Assembly (NCBI GenBank): GCA_036231565.1
Contig: JAZAHA010000005.1
Span: forward strand, 1-64,000
DNA length: 64,000 bases
Reading direction: 5' to 3'
Source of the DNA: Maricaulis sp036231565
Lineage (GTDB): Bacteria > Pseudomonadota > Alphaproteobacteria > Caulobacterales > Maricaulaceae
Shown here: positions 24,519-33,891 of the stretch, one piece after another
Position numbering within the stretch: position 1 is the stretch's first letter
Layout of the letters: every line of letters starts with the position of its first letter
Notes under the pieces: generated by a model
The model's database searches: none
Told to the model about the DNA's origin: nothing
What the model saw: only the letters and a program-made list of their open reading frames with translations
Made by a program: the position numbers and the translations under genes

Positions 24519-25145
24519 ATGACCGGAATGCTGAGAACCGACCTATTTGACGGTGTCGATGCCGAGACCGGCGTGACGGCGAAGGCCGGTACGACCAAGG
24601 CGCGGATCGAGCGCGCGGCGCTGATGCTGTTTGCCCGCCACGGGATGGACGGGGTGTCGATCAAGCAGATCGCCGGAGCCTGCGGCATATCCGACGGCGC
24701 CATGTACCGGCATTTCGAGTCCAAGGACGCGCTGGGCCGGCAGATGTTCGAGGCCATACATGCCCGCCTGGAAAGCCTGGTCACCGACAATCTGGCCCCG
24801 GGCGCCTCTCTGGAGGATATCGCCCGTGCCCTCACCCGGGCCTATTGCCACCTGGCGCAGACCGATCCGGCGCAATTCGCCTTCCACCTCACCCACCGCA
24901 ATTATTTCATCGCGGCGTCGGGCGATGGCGGGGCCGACCCGTCCGACCTGATGACGGCCTGTGTGGCCGACGCGATGGCGCGCGGCGAAATTCCCCAGGG
25001 CGATGCCGAACTGAAATCCGCCATGGCGCTGGGCGTGGTGATGCAGGCGGCGGAGTATTCGCTCTACGGCCGGATCGCCAGACCGCTCACCCATTATGTG
25101 GACGACTTCACCCGCGCGATCATGGCCGTGCTGCACACCGCCTGA
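24519..25145 (+). CDS. TetR-family transcriptional regulator
   Basis: A 208-residue regulator. The N-terminal helix-turn-helix (about 27-70) is visible as TKARIERAALMLFARHGMDGVSIKQIAGACGISDGAMYRHFESKD. The C-terminal ligand domain (75-205) is helical with a hydrophobic pocket composition. The palindrome at 24478-24493 immediately upstream is a likely operator. It lies 45 bp before two acyltransferase genes in the same direction, suggesting it controls them. Ligand unknown; fatty-acid-derived ligands are plausible from context. Confidence 0.9.
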   Translation: MTGMLRTDLFDGVDAETGVTAKAGTTKARIERAALMLFARHGMDGVSIKQIAGACGISDGAMYRHFESKDALGRQMFEAIHARLESLVTDNLAPGASLEDIARALTRAYCHLAQTDPAQFAFHLTHRNYFIAASGDGGADPSDLMTACVADAMARGEIPQGDAELKSAMALGVVMQAAEYSLYGRIARPLTHYVDDFTRAIMAVLHTA

Positions 25146-25190
25146 TCCGACTGACTTTCCGACGACTTCCAACAGCCAAGGGAGGCCGTG

Positions 25191-25964
25191 ATGCGGTCCT
25201 TCGTGTTCAACTGTGCCTACTGGTTCCTGTCCGGCGTCTACGCCATCCTCTGCGCCATCCTGGCGCTCGTGCCCGGCCGCCGCGTGCTGATGCACGGTCT
25301 GCGCTCCTACTGCCGCGCCACGGTGATCCTGATGCGCGTCGTCTGCGGCATCCGCGTGGACGTGCGCGGCACGCCGCCGAAAGACCAGCCGGTGATCATC
25401 GGCGCCAAGCACCAGTCCTGGGGCGACGGCATCGTGATGATGGCGAAGTGCGGCGATGTGAATTTCGTCTGCGGCGACCACATGCTGAAATTCCCGCTGA
25501 TCGGCTGGGTGCTGAAACGTTGCGGCGCGATCGTTTTGTCCAATGGCGGTGGCGCGGAGGCGCAGAAGAGCCTGGCCGAGGGTATTGCCCGCTCGCAGGG
25601 CGAAGGCCGCCCGCGCCCGGTGCTGATCTATCCGGAAGGCCATCTCACCCCGGTCGGCGAAGGCTTGCGTTATCGGTCCGGCGTGTGGCGCCTGAGCCAG
25701 GCGCTGGACCGGCCGATCGTGCCGGTTGCCACCAATCTGGGCCAGTGCTGGCCGCAACAGGGTTGGGCCAAGTTTTCCGGCACTGCGGTGATCGAATTCA
25801 TGGACCCGATCGCCCCAAGTGCCGACCGCGATGTGGTGCTGGCGGAGCTGGAAAGCCGCGTCGAGGCCCGCTCGCGCGAGCTGGAAGCGGAATACGTAGC
25901 CCGGTTTGCGCCGCGTGAAGAACGCGCGCAGTCTGCCAGCCGCCCGGTCCGGAGCTGCGCATGA
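25191..25964 (+). CDS. 1-Acyl-glycerol-3-phosphate acyltransferase, paralogue 1
   Basis: A 257-residue PlsC-type acyltransferase. An N-terminal hydrophobic anchor (about 5-30) precedes the catalytic HX4D motif KHQSWGDG (His-Asp pair near residues 73-78) and the glycerol-phosphate site IYPEGHLTPVG (about 148-158). The enzyme acylates lysophosphatidic acid or lysophospholipids in the inner membrane. The start ATG 25191 follows aagggaggcc; an adjacent GTG is possible. A closely similar gene follows 36 bp later: both carry MRVVCGIRVDVRGTPP-like and KHQSW[GA]DG blocks. Confidence 0.9.
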   Translation: MRSFVFNCAYWFLSGVYAILCAILALVPGRRVLMHGLRSYCRATVILMRVVCGIRVDVRGTPPKDQPVIIGAKHQSWGDGIVMMAKCGDVNFVCGDHMLKFPLIGWVLKRCGAIVLSNGGGAEAQKSLAEGIARSQGEGRPRPVLIYPEGHLTPVGEGLRYRSGVWRLSQALDRPIVPVATNLGQCWPQQGWAKFSGTAVIEFMDPIAPSADRDVVLAELESRVEARSRELEAEYVARFAPREERAQSASRPVRSCA

Positions 25965-26000
25965 GACGCGGCCAGGTCCCGGCCGCACCCGGGGAGTGTC

Positions 26001-26738
26001 ATGCGATCGACCGTGTTCAACATCCTGTTCTATGCCTGCCTGGCCGTGTTCGTGCTGATCGCGGCCGCCCTGACCCTGCAGCCCTCGCCCCGGCCCATTC
26101 GTGCGGTCATGCGCACGGCCTGCCGCACGGTGCGCGGCCTGATGCGATGGGTGATGGGAATACGCATCGAGGTGCGCGGCACGCCGCCGGCGGGCCAGCC
26201 CGTGATCATCGCCTCGAAACACCAGTCCTGGGCCGACGGTTTCATGATGATGGCGGTGACCGGCGATATCAATTTCATCATCGGCACGGCAATCGCCAAG
26301 TTTCCGCTGGTCGGCCGCATCGTCGCCCGGTCTGGCGCGACCATGGTCAACTCGCCCGGCGACCGCGCCTCGGACCAATCGATGCAGGACGTGCTCAACC
26401 GCGCGGCCGACGATCCGCGCCCGCTGCTGATCTATCCGGAGGGCAATCTGGCCGCGGTCGGCGAGGCCAAGCGCTACAGGAAAGGCGTGCACCTGATGTA
26501 TGAGACGCTGAACCGCCCCGTCGTGCCGGTCGCCACCAATATGGGGCTGCGCTGGCCGAAGAATGAGTGGGGCAAGCATCCCGGCCCGGCAGTGATCGCA
26601 TTTCTCGATCCGATCCCGCCCGGCCTGCCGCGCGATGCCTTCCTGCCGCGCCTGATGACCACGATTGAAACCCGCACCCGCGCCCTGGAGGCCGAGGGCC
26701 TCGCGCACGGGACGACCGACACGGAGACAGTGTCATGA
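26001..26738 (+). CDS. 1-Acyl-glycerol-3-phosphate acyltransferase, paralogue 2
   Basis: A 245-residue PlsC-type enzyme, evidently a tandem duplicate of the preceding gene. It has an N-terminal anchor (about 4-30), HX4D motif KHQSWADG near 73-80, and IYPEGNLAAVG near 148-158. The substrate-pocket sequence between the motifs differs from paralogue 1, so acyl or headgroup preference may differ. The stop overlaps the MFS gene start (ATGA), coupling acyltransferase and transporter translation. Confidence 0.9.
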   Translation: MRSTVFNILFYACLAVFVLIAAALTLQPSPRPIRAVMRTACRTVRGLMRWVMGIRIEVRGTPPAGQPVIIASKHQSWADGFMMMAVTGDINFIIGTAIAKFPLVGRIVARSGATMVNSPGDRASDQSMQDVLNRAADDPRPLLIYPEGNLAAVGEAKRYRKGVHLMYETLNRPVVPVATNMGLRWPKNEWGKHPGPAVIAFLDPIPPGLPRDAFLPRLMTTIETRTRALEAEGLAHGTTDTETVS

Positions 26739-28057
26739 GTGCCAAGATTGCCGCCCGGCTGGTCACGCAGAAGCGTTTCCTGCCCCTGCTGGTCGCCCAG
26801 TCCCTAGGCGCCTTCAACGACAATTTCTTCCGCTATGCCCTGGTCACACTAATCACGTTCGAAGGCCTGACCCTGTTCGGGCTGGACCGGCTGACCTTGG
26901 TCTCGGTCGCCGCCTCGATGTTCACCGTGCCGATTTTCCTGTTCTCGGCCGTCGCCGGCCGCATGGCTGACAAGTTCGACCGCACCCGCATCATGCGCTT
27001 TGCTAAATTCGCCGAGATCTGGCTGATGGCGATCACGGCCCTGGGCTTCATCCTGGAACAGCCGCACCTGTTGATGACGGCACTCTTCCTGATGGGCACG
27101 CAATCGGCCTTCTTTACCCCGGCCAAGAACTCCGCCCTGCCGACACTTCTGTCCGACACCGAGCTGGTACCTGCCAATGCCCTGATCTCCGGCCTGCTGA
27201 ACGTTTCGGTGCTGATCGGCATCGGCACCGGCACCTGGCTGATCACCCAGTCCTTCGGACCGCAGGCCGTGGGCGGCGGGCTGGTCGTGATGGCGATCAT
27301 CGGCTGGCTGGCGATCCGGCAATTGCCGCAAGCGCCCGCCTCGCGGCCGGACATGCCGCTAACCGTCAACTTCATCGGCGAGACATTCCGCGTGCTGGGC
27401 TATGCACTGAAAGCGCCGGACGTGCTGCGGCCGCTGATGGGTGTGGCCTGGTTCTGGATGCTAGCAGCCTCGATCATCACGCTGATGCCGGTCTTCACGG
27501 CCTCGGTACTGGGCGCGGATGAAACGGTCGTATTGCTCTTCTCGGCGCTGTTCACGGTCGGCGCGGCGATCGGTGCCATGCTGTGCGGCGCGCTGAGCGG
27601 TGAAGGCGATGCCCTGCCCTTCTCGATTGCCGGTGCCTTCGGCGTGGTGATCTTCGCCGGGGATGTCGCCCTGCACACCTGGTCGAACCCGCTGACACCG
27701 GAAGGTGCGCCGCTGGTCTCGGCAAACGCCTTCATGGCCGACCCGGCCAATCTGCGCATCCTGATCGATCTGGGCATGGCCGCCGTGTCGGCCGGTCTCT
27801 TCGTGGTGCCCCTGCAGGCCATGGCCCAGCGCCGCGCACCGGCCGAGCTGCGCGGCCGGCTGCTGGCGGCGGGCGGTATTCTCAACGCCGCCACCGCAAC
27901 CGCCGGACAATTCGTGCTGGCGGCCATCGCCGCCCTGACCCTTCCGATCCAGACCGCCTTCCTGGTGATCGCCGCGATCAGCCTGCTGGCGGGTCTGTTT
28001 ATTCTCTGGCGGCAATCGCTGCGCTGGCGCTCCACCCCCGACTCGCCTTCGAGATAG
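26735..28057 (+). CDS. LplT-like major facilitator (lysophospholipid transporter family)
   Basis: A 440-residue protein with about twelve membrane segments. The start RFLPLLVAQSLGAFNDNFFRYALVTLITF is the diagnostic N-terminus of the LplT (lysophospholipid flippase) branch of the MFS. AGRMADKFDRTRIMRFAKFAEI is the MFS loop 2-3 motif, and GTQSAFFTPAKNSALPTLL is also LplT-like. LplT moves lysophospholipids from the outer to inner leaflet of the inner membrane, to be reacylated. Here the partner would be one or both adjacent acyltransferases instead of the Aas protein. Function by homology, not proven. Confidence 0.82.
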   Translation: MSAKIAARLVTQKRFLPLLVAQSLGAFNDNFFRYALVTLITFEGLTLFGLDRLTLVSVAASMFTVPIFLFSAVAGRMADKFDRTRIMRFAKFAEIWLMAITALGFILEQPHLLMTALFLMGTQSAFFTPAKNSALPTLLSDTELVPANALISGLLNVSVLIGIGTGTWLITQSFGPQAVGGGLVVMAIIGWLAIRQLPQAPASRPDMPLTVNFIGETFRVLGYALKAPDVLRPLMGVAWFWMLAASIITLMPVFTASVLGADETVVLLFSALFTVGAAIGAMLCGALSGEGDALPFSIAGAFGVVIFAGDVALHTWSNPLTPEGAPLVSANAFMADPANLRILIDLGMAAVSAGLFVVPLQAMAQRRAPAELRGRLLAAGGILNAATATAGQFVLAAIAALTLPIQTAFLVIAAISLLAGLFILWRQSLRWRSTPDSPSR

Positions 28058-28091
28058 TCAAAACGCTCCGACCACGCTAAACGGCAGCTCC

Positions 28092-29252
28092 ATGAATATA
28101 ATCACGACGACAAAGGGCCTGGAAAAGGCCTGTGACGAACTCCTCCAGAATCCCTACATGGCTGTCGACACCGAGTTCATGCGTGAAACGGTGTACTGGC
28201 CCCAACTCTGCCTGATCCAGGCGGCTGGCGGCCCGACGGAAGTCATCATCGACCCGCTGGCTGACGGTCTCGACCTGGAACCCTTCTGGGAGCTGATGGC
28301 GGATGAGCGGATCATCAAGGTCTTCCATGCCGCACGGCAGGACCTGGAAATCTTCTTCCACCGCGGCGGTGACAGTCTGATTCCGCATCCGATGTTTGAC
28401 AGCCAGGTCGCCGCCATGGCGCTGGGCCTGGGCGACTCGATTGCCTATGACGCGCTGGTGAAGGCGCTGCTGAAACGCCCGATCGACAAGGGTCCGCGCT
28501 TCACCGATTGGTCACGCCGCCCGCTGAGCGACGCCCAGCTGGAATACGCCATGGCCGACGTGACCCATCTGCGCGATCTCTACCCGATCATGCAGGAGCG
28601 GCTGGAGAAGAAAGGCCGAGCCGAATGGCTGGCCGAGGAGATGAAAATCCTCACCAATCCGGAGACCTACCGGCTCGATCCCGAGGAGAGCTGGCGCCGG
28701 ATGAAGCTGCGCAAGAATTCGCCAAAATGGCTGGCGGCGCTGCGCGCCGCTGCCGCCTGGCGCGAAACCGAAGCCCAGACCCGGGACATGCCGCGCCAGC
28801 GCGTGATGAAGGATGATGCGATCTACGAGATCGCCGGTGTCGCCCCGACGTCGCCGGAACAGCTGACCGGACTGCGCGCCGTGCCCAAGGGTTTCGAGCG
28901 CTCCTCGCCGGCCCGCCGCCTGTTCGAGAAAATGTCGGCTGCCCTGGCCGCGCCGGAATCCTACGCACCGAAATATGAAAAGTCGGCCCCGCCGCCGCAG
29001 GGCACGGGCCCGACCGTGGAACTGCTCAAGGTGCTGCTGAAATTCGTCGCCGAGGATGCCGGTGTCGCACCGCGCCTGATCGCCACCGTGCCGGATCTGG
29101 AAAAGATCGCCAGCGGCGATGACGAGGATGTCGCCGCGATGACCGGCTGGCGGCGTGAAGTGTTCGGTGAACCGGCTCGCCGTCTCAAGCGGGGTGAACT
29201 GTCGCTGACGCTGAAGGACGGCAAGGTCTGCGTTTCAGAGGTGAAGGCCTAG
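28092..29252 (+). CDS. rnd: Ribonuclease D
   Basis: A 386-residue 3'-5' exoribonuclease that trims tRNA and other stable RNA ends. The DEDD exonuclease motifs are visible: VDTEFMRE (about 19-26), FHAARQDLEIFF (about 78-89, motif II Asp), and YAMADVTHLRDLY (about 155-167, motif III). HRDC-like helices follow (about 205-380). It follows the MFS gene by 34 bp but has its own spacing; cotranscription is possible. Confidence 0.93.
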   Translation: MNIITTTKGLEKACDELLQNPYMAVDTEFMRETVYWPQLCLIQAAGGPTEVIIDPLADGLDLEPFWELMADERIIKVFHAARQDLEIFFHRGGDSLIPHPMFDSQVAAMALGLGDSIAYDALVKALLKRPIDKGPRFTDWSRRPLSDAQLEYAMADVTHLRDLYPIMQERLEKKGRAEWLAEEMKILTNPETYRLDPEESWRRMKLRKNSPKWLAALRAAAAWRETEAQTRDMPRQRVMKDDAIYEIAGVAPTSPEQLTGLRAVPKGFERSSPARRLFEKMSAALAAPESYAPKYEKSAPPPQGTGPTVELLKVLLKFVAEDAGVAPRLIATVPDLEKIASGDDEDVAAMTGWRREVFGEPARRLKRGELSLTLKDGKVCVSEVKA

Positions 29253-29272
29253 GACGATCACCCGATCACGCT

Positions 29273-29860
29273 TTACTCCAGAGGTTTGAGCCGCGCATCC
29301 CAGGCACTGCCGCCATTGGCATAGAGCGGCAGGCCCGGCGGTGGCAGCAGGATGTTGTTCCAGTAGACATGCACCAGATCGCGCAAGGGGTCATCGAGAC
29401 GCTCGACGAGACCGCGCGCCAGCTCAGGCATGGCGAAGAAGACGAACTCGCCCAGCGAACAGCACAGCCAGCTCTCGAAACCCGACGCCGGGCCTTCCGG
29501 GTCATAGGGGTTCGGGACGGCCGTGGTGCACAGTGTGTGGAAGCGGACGTAATCCTCGACGTCCCAGCCGGCAAAGTCGAGGCAGCCGGACGGTGTGCGC
29601 AGATGATCGCGGATCGCCTCGTTCCAGCCGGCTTCGGCTGCACGTTCCGGCCAGGTCTCGCGCAGAAACTCTGCCACCGCGCCTGCCGGGTCGCGAAGCA
29701 CGAGACCGGGGTGTTCACCGCTGCCGCCGCCGATGACCAGACCGCCGCGCGGACAGGAAAACTCCTGCGGCGGACCGTCGACATCCTCAAGCGGGCGATA
29801 AACTGGCAAATAGCCGAAATAGCCAACAAGCTGGTGTTTATAGCCGTCGATAAAACTCAC
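29273..29860 (-). CDS. Hypothetical protein
   Basis: A 195-residue protein starting MSFIDGYKHQLVGYFGYLPVYRPLEDV. No signal peptide and no membrane segment. Contains WDVEDYVRFHTLC near residue 99 and FESWLCCSLGEFVFFAMPELARGLVERL near 130. Aromatic and acidic surface composition and Trp/Tyr/Phe clusters suggest a folded cytoplasmic protein, but I do not recognise the family. It ends 21 bp before the convergent rnd stop. Confidence 0.55.
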   Translation of the reverse strand: MSFIDGYKHQLVGYFGYLPVYRPLEDVDGPPQEFSCPRGGLVIGGGSGEHPGLVLRDPAGAVAEFLRETWPERAAEAGWNEAIRDHLRTPSGCLDFAGWDVEDYVRFHTLCTTAVPNPYDPEGPASGFESWLCCSLGEFVFFAMPELARGLVERLDDPLRDLVHVYWNNILLPPPGLPLYANGGSAWDARLKPLE

Positions 29861-29923
29861 GCCGCCATCCCCTGCGATCCGTCTCGTCCCAGATAGCGCG
29901 CAGTGCGCGCTCTGGCGAGCCCG

Positions 29924-32227
29924 TCAGCCGGCGCGGCTCATTTTCAGTGCGCCCTCGCGACGCTCCGCCTCGATGTGCGCGACCAGCGCTTCGAGCATGA
30001 GCGGGCGTGCAAAAAGATAACCCTGCGCCTGATCGCAGCCGATAATGCGCACGGCCTCGAACTGGCGCTCGGTCTCGACGCCCTCGGCAACCGTCGTCAT
30101 CTGCAGAGCCCGAGCAAGCGCATTGATCGAGCCGACGATGGAGATGGATTGCGGCTCGCGATCCAGCGGCTCGACGAAGGAGCGGTCGATCTTCAACTTG
30201 TCGAAGGCGAATTTGCGCAGATAGCTGAAGGAGGAATAGCCGGTGCCGAAATCGTCCAGGCTGATCTTCAGGCCGATATCGCGCAGCTTCTGCAGGATGT
30301 TCAGGTTGGCATCGGTATCCGCCAACAGGACGGACTCGGTGATTTCCACCTCGATGCGCCCCGGATCGACGCCATAGCGCGTCAGCGCCTCGATGAAGAC
30401 GGCCGGTAGGTTCGGATTGCGCAATTGTACCGGCGAAACATTTATCGCCATGCAGATATCCCGGTCGATCCGCGCCGCGGCCTCGACAACCGACCGGATT
30501 ACCCATTCACCCATCGGTACGATCAGTCCGCTACGCTCCGCCAGTTCGATGAACCGGTCGGGCGGCACGTTGCCGTGTTCTGGATGGGTCCAGCGCAACA
30601 GCGCTTCGCAGCCGGTGGTCCGGTTCTGGTCGATATCGACAAGCGGCTGGAACAGGAGGTGAATCTGGTCACCTTCAATCGCAGTCCGCAGATCACGCTC
30701 AAGCTGCATCAGCGCCTGCGCCTCGATGTCCATGGTCCGGTCGAACTCGACGACATTGCCGTGCCCGCTTGCCTTCGCGCGGTAAAGCGCCAGATCGGCC
30801 TGGCTCAGCACGTCCTGGACGCTCTCGTCACCGGGGCCGAGCTGGCGGATTCCGATACAGGTCGAACAATCCACTACGGCGTCATCAATCGTGATTGGCA
30901 ACTCGATCGCGTCGACGATCTGGCGGCCGATATACTGTGCCTCGCGACCAGGATCGGTCAGGACAACCGCAAACTCGTCCCCGCCCATCCGGCATACGGT
31001 ACCAGCCCGCCCCACAACATGGCTCAGACGGCCTGCGACGGTCACCAACACGCGGTCGCCCACCCCGTGCCCCATCGTGTCATTGATGACCTTGAACCGG
31101 TCCAGATCCAGCAATAGCAGACTTGTACGCGCATCCGGCAATTGCATGCGCTGCTCCAACAGCGCGGAAAGCCTGGCCCGATTGGCTAGACCGGTCAGGG
31201 TGTCGTGAGAAGCGAGATACTCGATCTGCTCGGCACTCTCACGGGTTACCGTGATATCGGACGCCACACCCTGATAGCCGGTGAAGCGGCCATCTTCGTA
31301 GCGTGGCTTGCCTGTCAGGCTGACCCAACGCACAGGACCTTGTCCTTTCAACCGGATTTCGCGGTCGGAGAAGGCCTCTTCGGACGCCATCAAGTGTGCC
31401 AGCTCGCTGACGGCCGCGCCCCGTTCGAATAGCGACAGCAACGCAGGCGCCGGTTGACGGTCAGGACATATATTGTCCGGATCGAAACGCGGCATGCCCG
31501 AGCGAATCCGGCCCGATGTGTCGGTACGCCACAGCCAGTCGGACGCCGCCTCCTCGAAATCATGCAGCAGCAGGCCGATCAGCTCAGCCTGCTGCTGGGC
31601 CAGGCGTTCACCCAGCAGGCGACGTGCAAACTCGGAGTAGGACCAGCGGACGGAGTGGGCCAGCACCCCAGAATAAACCAGCAGTAGTGCCGCGACATAG
31701 AGTTCAACAGGGTCCGGATTGCGAAACAGGGCGATGAGAGAACCCGCAGTAATGATCCCGATCCATGCCATGGCCGCGCGTGGCAGGCTCGACAGCATGA
31801 AGGCTCCGCCGCACAGCATTCCGACGGTCACGGCTACAACCGCAGCCTGGAACGAGCTCGACATGGAATTGTAGAACAGGATCGGGAAAGCTGCCCAGAT
31901 TAGCGCCAAGATAGCGCTTTCGCGGAGATTGCGGGCAATCGAGCGCTCGGACACGGTCGGACGCGGTGACCGGTTTCGCTGGCGGAGCCAGCCATAAAGA
32001 AGGAGCAGGTTGGGCACGGTTATGGCAAATGACCAGAACAGCCCTGGCCAGATGTGACTGGTTTGCCCCATCACACCGGCCACAAGGACCGCATTGGCAA
32101 TATTGGCTCCGGCGGCAATGGGGCTGAACCGGCGGAAGGCGGCCAGCTGGCGCGCTCTTATCCAGCCCGCAGCGTCCTGCGGGATCGGGATGGGCGAGCA
32201 AAAATATTCCCCGAGTTGCCTCAACAT
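29924..32227 (-). CDS. Membrane PAS-GGDEF-EAL cyclic-di-GMP enzyme
   Basis: A 767-residue protein with six N-terminal membrane segments (about 40-195), a PAS-like domain (225-335), GGDEF (340-500) and EAL (515-765). The GGDEF motif is intact (415-419) but the position of the inhibitory I-site RxxD reads GRAG (406-409), so product feedback is probably absent. EAL is intact: EALLRW (541-546), VEITESVLL, SLDDFGTGYSSF and AEGVET. It could make and degrade c-di-GMP. ATG 32227 is preferred; an in-frame TTG (32254) is the alternative. Confidence 0.92.
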   Translation of the reverse strand: MLRQLGEYFCSPIPIPQDAAGWIRARQLAAFRRFSPIAAGANIANAVLVAGVMGQTSHIWPGLFWSFAITVPNLLLLYGWLRQRNRSPRPTVSERSIARNLRESAILALIWAAFPILFYNSMSSSFQAAVVAVTVGMLCGGAFMLSSLPRAAMAWIGIITAGSLIALFRNPDPVELYVAALLLVYSGVLAHSVRWSYSEFARRLLGERLAQQQAELIGLLLHDFEEAASDWLWRTDTSGRIRSGMPRFDPDNICPDRQPAPALLSLFERGAAVSELAHLMASEEAFSDREIRLKGQGPVRWVSLTGKPRYEDGRFTGYQGVASDITVTRESAEQIEYLASHDTLTGLANRARLSALLEQRMQLPDARTSLLLLDLDRFKVINDTMGHGVGDRVLVTVAGRLSHVVGRAGTVCRMGGDEFAVVLTDPGREAQYIGRQIVDAIELPITIDDAVVDCSTCIGIRQLGPGDESVQDVLSQADLALYRAKASGHGNVVEFDRTMDIEAQALMQLERDLRTAIEGDQIHLLFQPLVDIDQNRTTGCEALLRWTHPEHGNVPPDRFIELAERSGLIVPMGEWVIRSVVEAAARIDRDICMAINVSPVQLRNPNLPAVFIEALTRYGVDPGRIEVEITESVLLADTDANLNILQKLRDIGLKISLDDFGTGYSSFSYLRKFAFDKLKIDRSFVEPLDREPQSISIVGSINALARALQMTTVAEGVETERQFEAVRIIGCDQAQGYLFARPLMLEALVAHIEAERREGALKMSRAG

Positions 32228-32359
32228 CTGTCCGGAAAGATCTTGTTGTCCCAAGATCGCATCTTGCCCGGAGAGTCCTTACGCGCCCGTAAGAAGCACG
32301 GTGAATGCCGCCGGATGAGAGTGATAAATTATAACCCGTCAAGATCAGGCAGAGCGGGT

Positions 32360-33886
32360 CTAGACGTACTCTGCCCGCCCCTCCCGGCCGATCGCTCGGG
32401 CAAGATTGTCCAGCAGGGACAAGGAGCGTTCGACATAGAGATCACGCACACTCTCATCGACTGCCAGGCGGACCTCGGCCGGTGTCACGGTCAGGGTGAA
32501 GCGGTCCAGCAGACGCGGTGCCCGGCCGGACAACTTCGCCCCCAGGCGCAGCGCACAGCCCATCATCTGGGCGACATTGTGCTGTACCTCGCTCAACAGC
32601 TCGAATTCGGCATGCGGCTCCAGCTCGCTCCGCTTGCCGGCATAGCGATAGTGCAAGGCCGCAGCCAGGAAGGTCCGTTCGGCATGGGTGACGCCGGCAA
32701 AAGGCGCATACAGCACGGTATCGCGCGCCAGCTCGGCCCGGTGGTCAGGATGGAAGCGCGCGCCCAGATCGGTCAGCCGCGCACCGGCCTCCTGCAGCAC
32801 CCGGTCGCGCGCTGGATCGAAGGCCGTCTCCACCTCGCGCATGGCCGGTGCGATCCAGGCAGCGAGCGCCCGGCCGAAATCCGGCGAGGGTGAAGACGGA
32901 CGGGCCATTGTCTCGGCCCCCGCGATCAGCGGATCGGTCGCCAGAAGGTCCGGCGGCAGGCCTTCGGCCAGCACCCCTTCACGCACGCCATAGGCCGAGA
33001 ACACGACGCGTTCGAACCCGCCATGCCGGATCACCCGCCGCAGGAGAAGCGCGGCATAGGGCAACGTGGTCACGCGGCGCGAGGAGAGCCCGGGCACGCC
33101 GGTCAGCGAAGCGGCGCTCAACCGGGTCGCCAGCCGCGCCAGCTCCAGCGCCTCTCCGGCCGACAGCGCAAACTGGTGCACGACATGCAGCGGGTGATCG
33201 AAGCGGGCAAAGGCCAGTTGTGCCATGGCCCGCCAGGCGCCGCCGACGGCATAAAAAGTACCGCCCTGCCCCGTCAGGACACCACCTTCAGCCAGGCGCT
33301 CGTCGATCACGGCCTGCGCCGCGGCGCTGTCGAACGGATCGCCGGACAGAACGGCCTGCGGACCGAGCTCGAAGGTCTTGCCCTCGCCCACCGCACCATC
33401 GGCGATCAGCGTGAGTTCCAGGCTGGACCCGCCCAGATCGCCCATCACGCCGCGCGCATCGGGGATGCCGGTAAGCACACCCATCGCCGACAGGCGCGCC
33501 TCGTCCTCGCCGGACAGGACCCGGATATCCAGCCCCGTCAGCTCCGCCGCCTCGGCAACGAAGGCGGGACCGTCTACCGCATTACGCACAGCGGCCGTAG
33601 CCACGACATGGCGCTCGCGCACGCCCTTGGCATCGAGCAGGCGCTGGAAGCGCTTGAGCGCCCTCAGGGCAATGTCCCGGCCTTCAGTGTGCAGACGCCC
33701 CGTCTCGCGAACGCCGCGACCCAGACCGGCCATCACTTTTTCATTGAAGATCGGCCATAGCGCCCGCCCCTCGACCCGGAAATGCACCAGTCGCACCGAG
33801 TTCGAGCCGACATCGATCACCGCGATATCGCGATGGATAGCGGTTTCCGCGATCAGCGGCTCGATCGGCTGGATGACCTCGTCCAA
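32360..33886 (-). CDS. ppx: Exopolyphosphatase / pppGpp phosphohydrolase
   Basis: A 508-residue protein of the Ppx/GppA family (actin-like fold). VIDVGSNSVRLVHF (23-36) is the phosphate-1 motif and VMGDLGGSSLELTLI (about 145-159) the phosphate-2 motif. A long HD-like C-terminal region (about 300-505) matches Ppx of alphaproteobacteria. It cleaves terminal phosphate from polyphosphate. It lies 5 bp downstream of ppk, giving opposite activities in one operon. GppA function cannot be excluded. Confidence 0.92.
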   Translation of the reverse strand: MDEVIQPIEPLIAETAIHRDIAVIDVGSNSVRLVHFRVEGRALWPIFNEKVMAGLGRGVRETGRLHTEGRDIALRALKRFQRLLDAKGVRERHVVATAAVRNAVDGPAFVAEAAELTGLDIRVLSGEDEARLSAMGVLTGIPDARGVMGDLGGSSLELTLIADGAVGEGKTFELGPQAVLSGDPFDSAAAQAVIDERLAEGGVLTGQGGTFYAVGGAWRAMAQLAFARFDHPLHVVHQFALSAGEALELARLATRLSAASLTGVPGLSSRRVTTLPYAALLLRRVIRHGGFERVVFSAYGVREGVLAEGLPPDLLATDPLIAGAETMARPSSPSPDFGRALAAWIAPAMREVETAFDPARDRVLQEAGARLTDLGARFHPDHRAELARDTVLYAPFAGVTHAERTFLAAALHYRYAGKRSELEPHAEFELLSEVQHNVAQMMGCALRLGAKLSGRAPRLLDRFTLTVTPAEVRLAVDESVRDLYVERSLSLLDNLARAIGREGRAEYV

Positions 33887-33891
33887 GGCGG

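Noticed and set aside
24543..26708. A 721-codon minus-strand frame opposite tetR and both acyltransferases
   Set aside because: The apparent internal repetition simply mirrors the duplicated acyltransferase genes on the plus strand.
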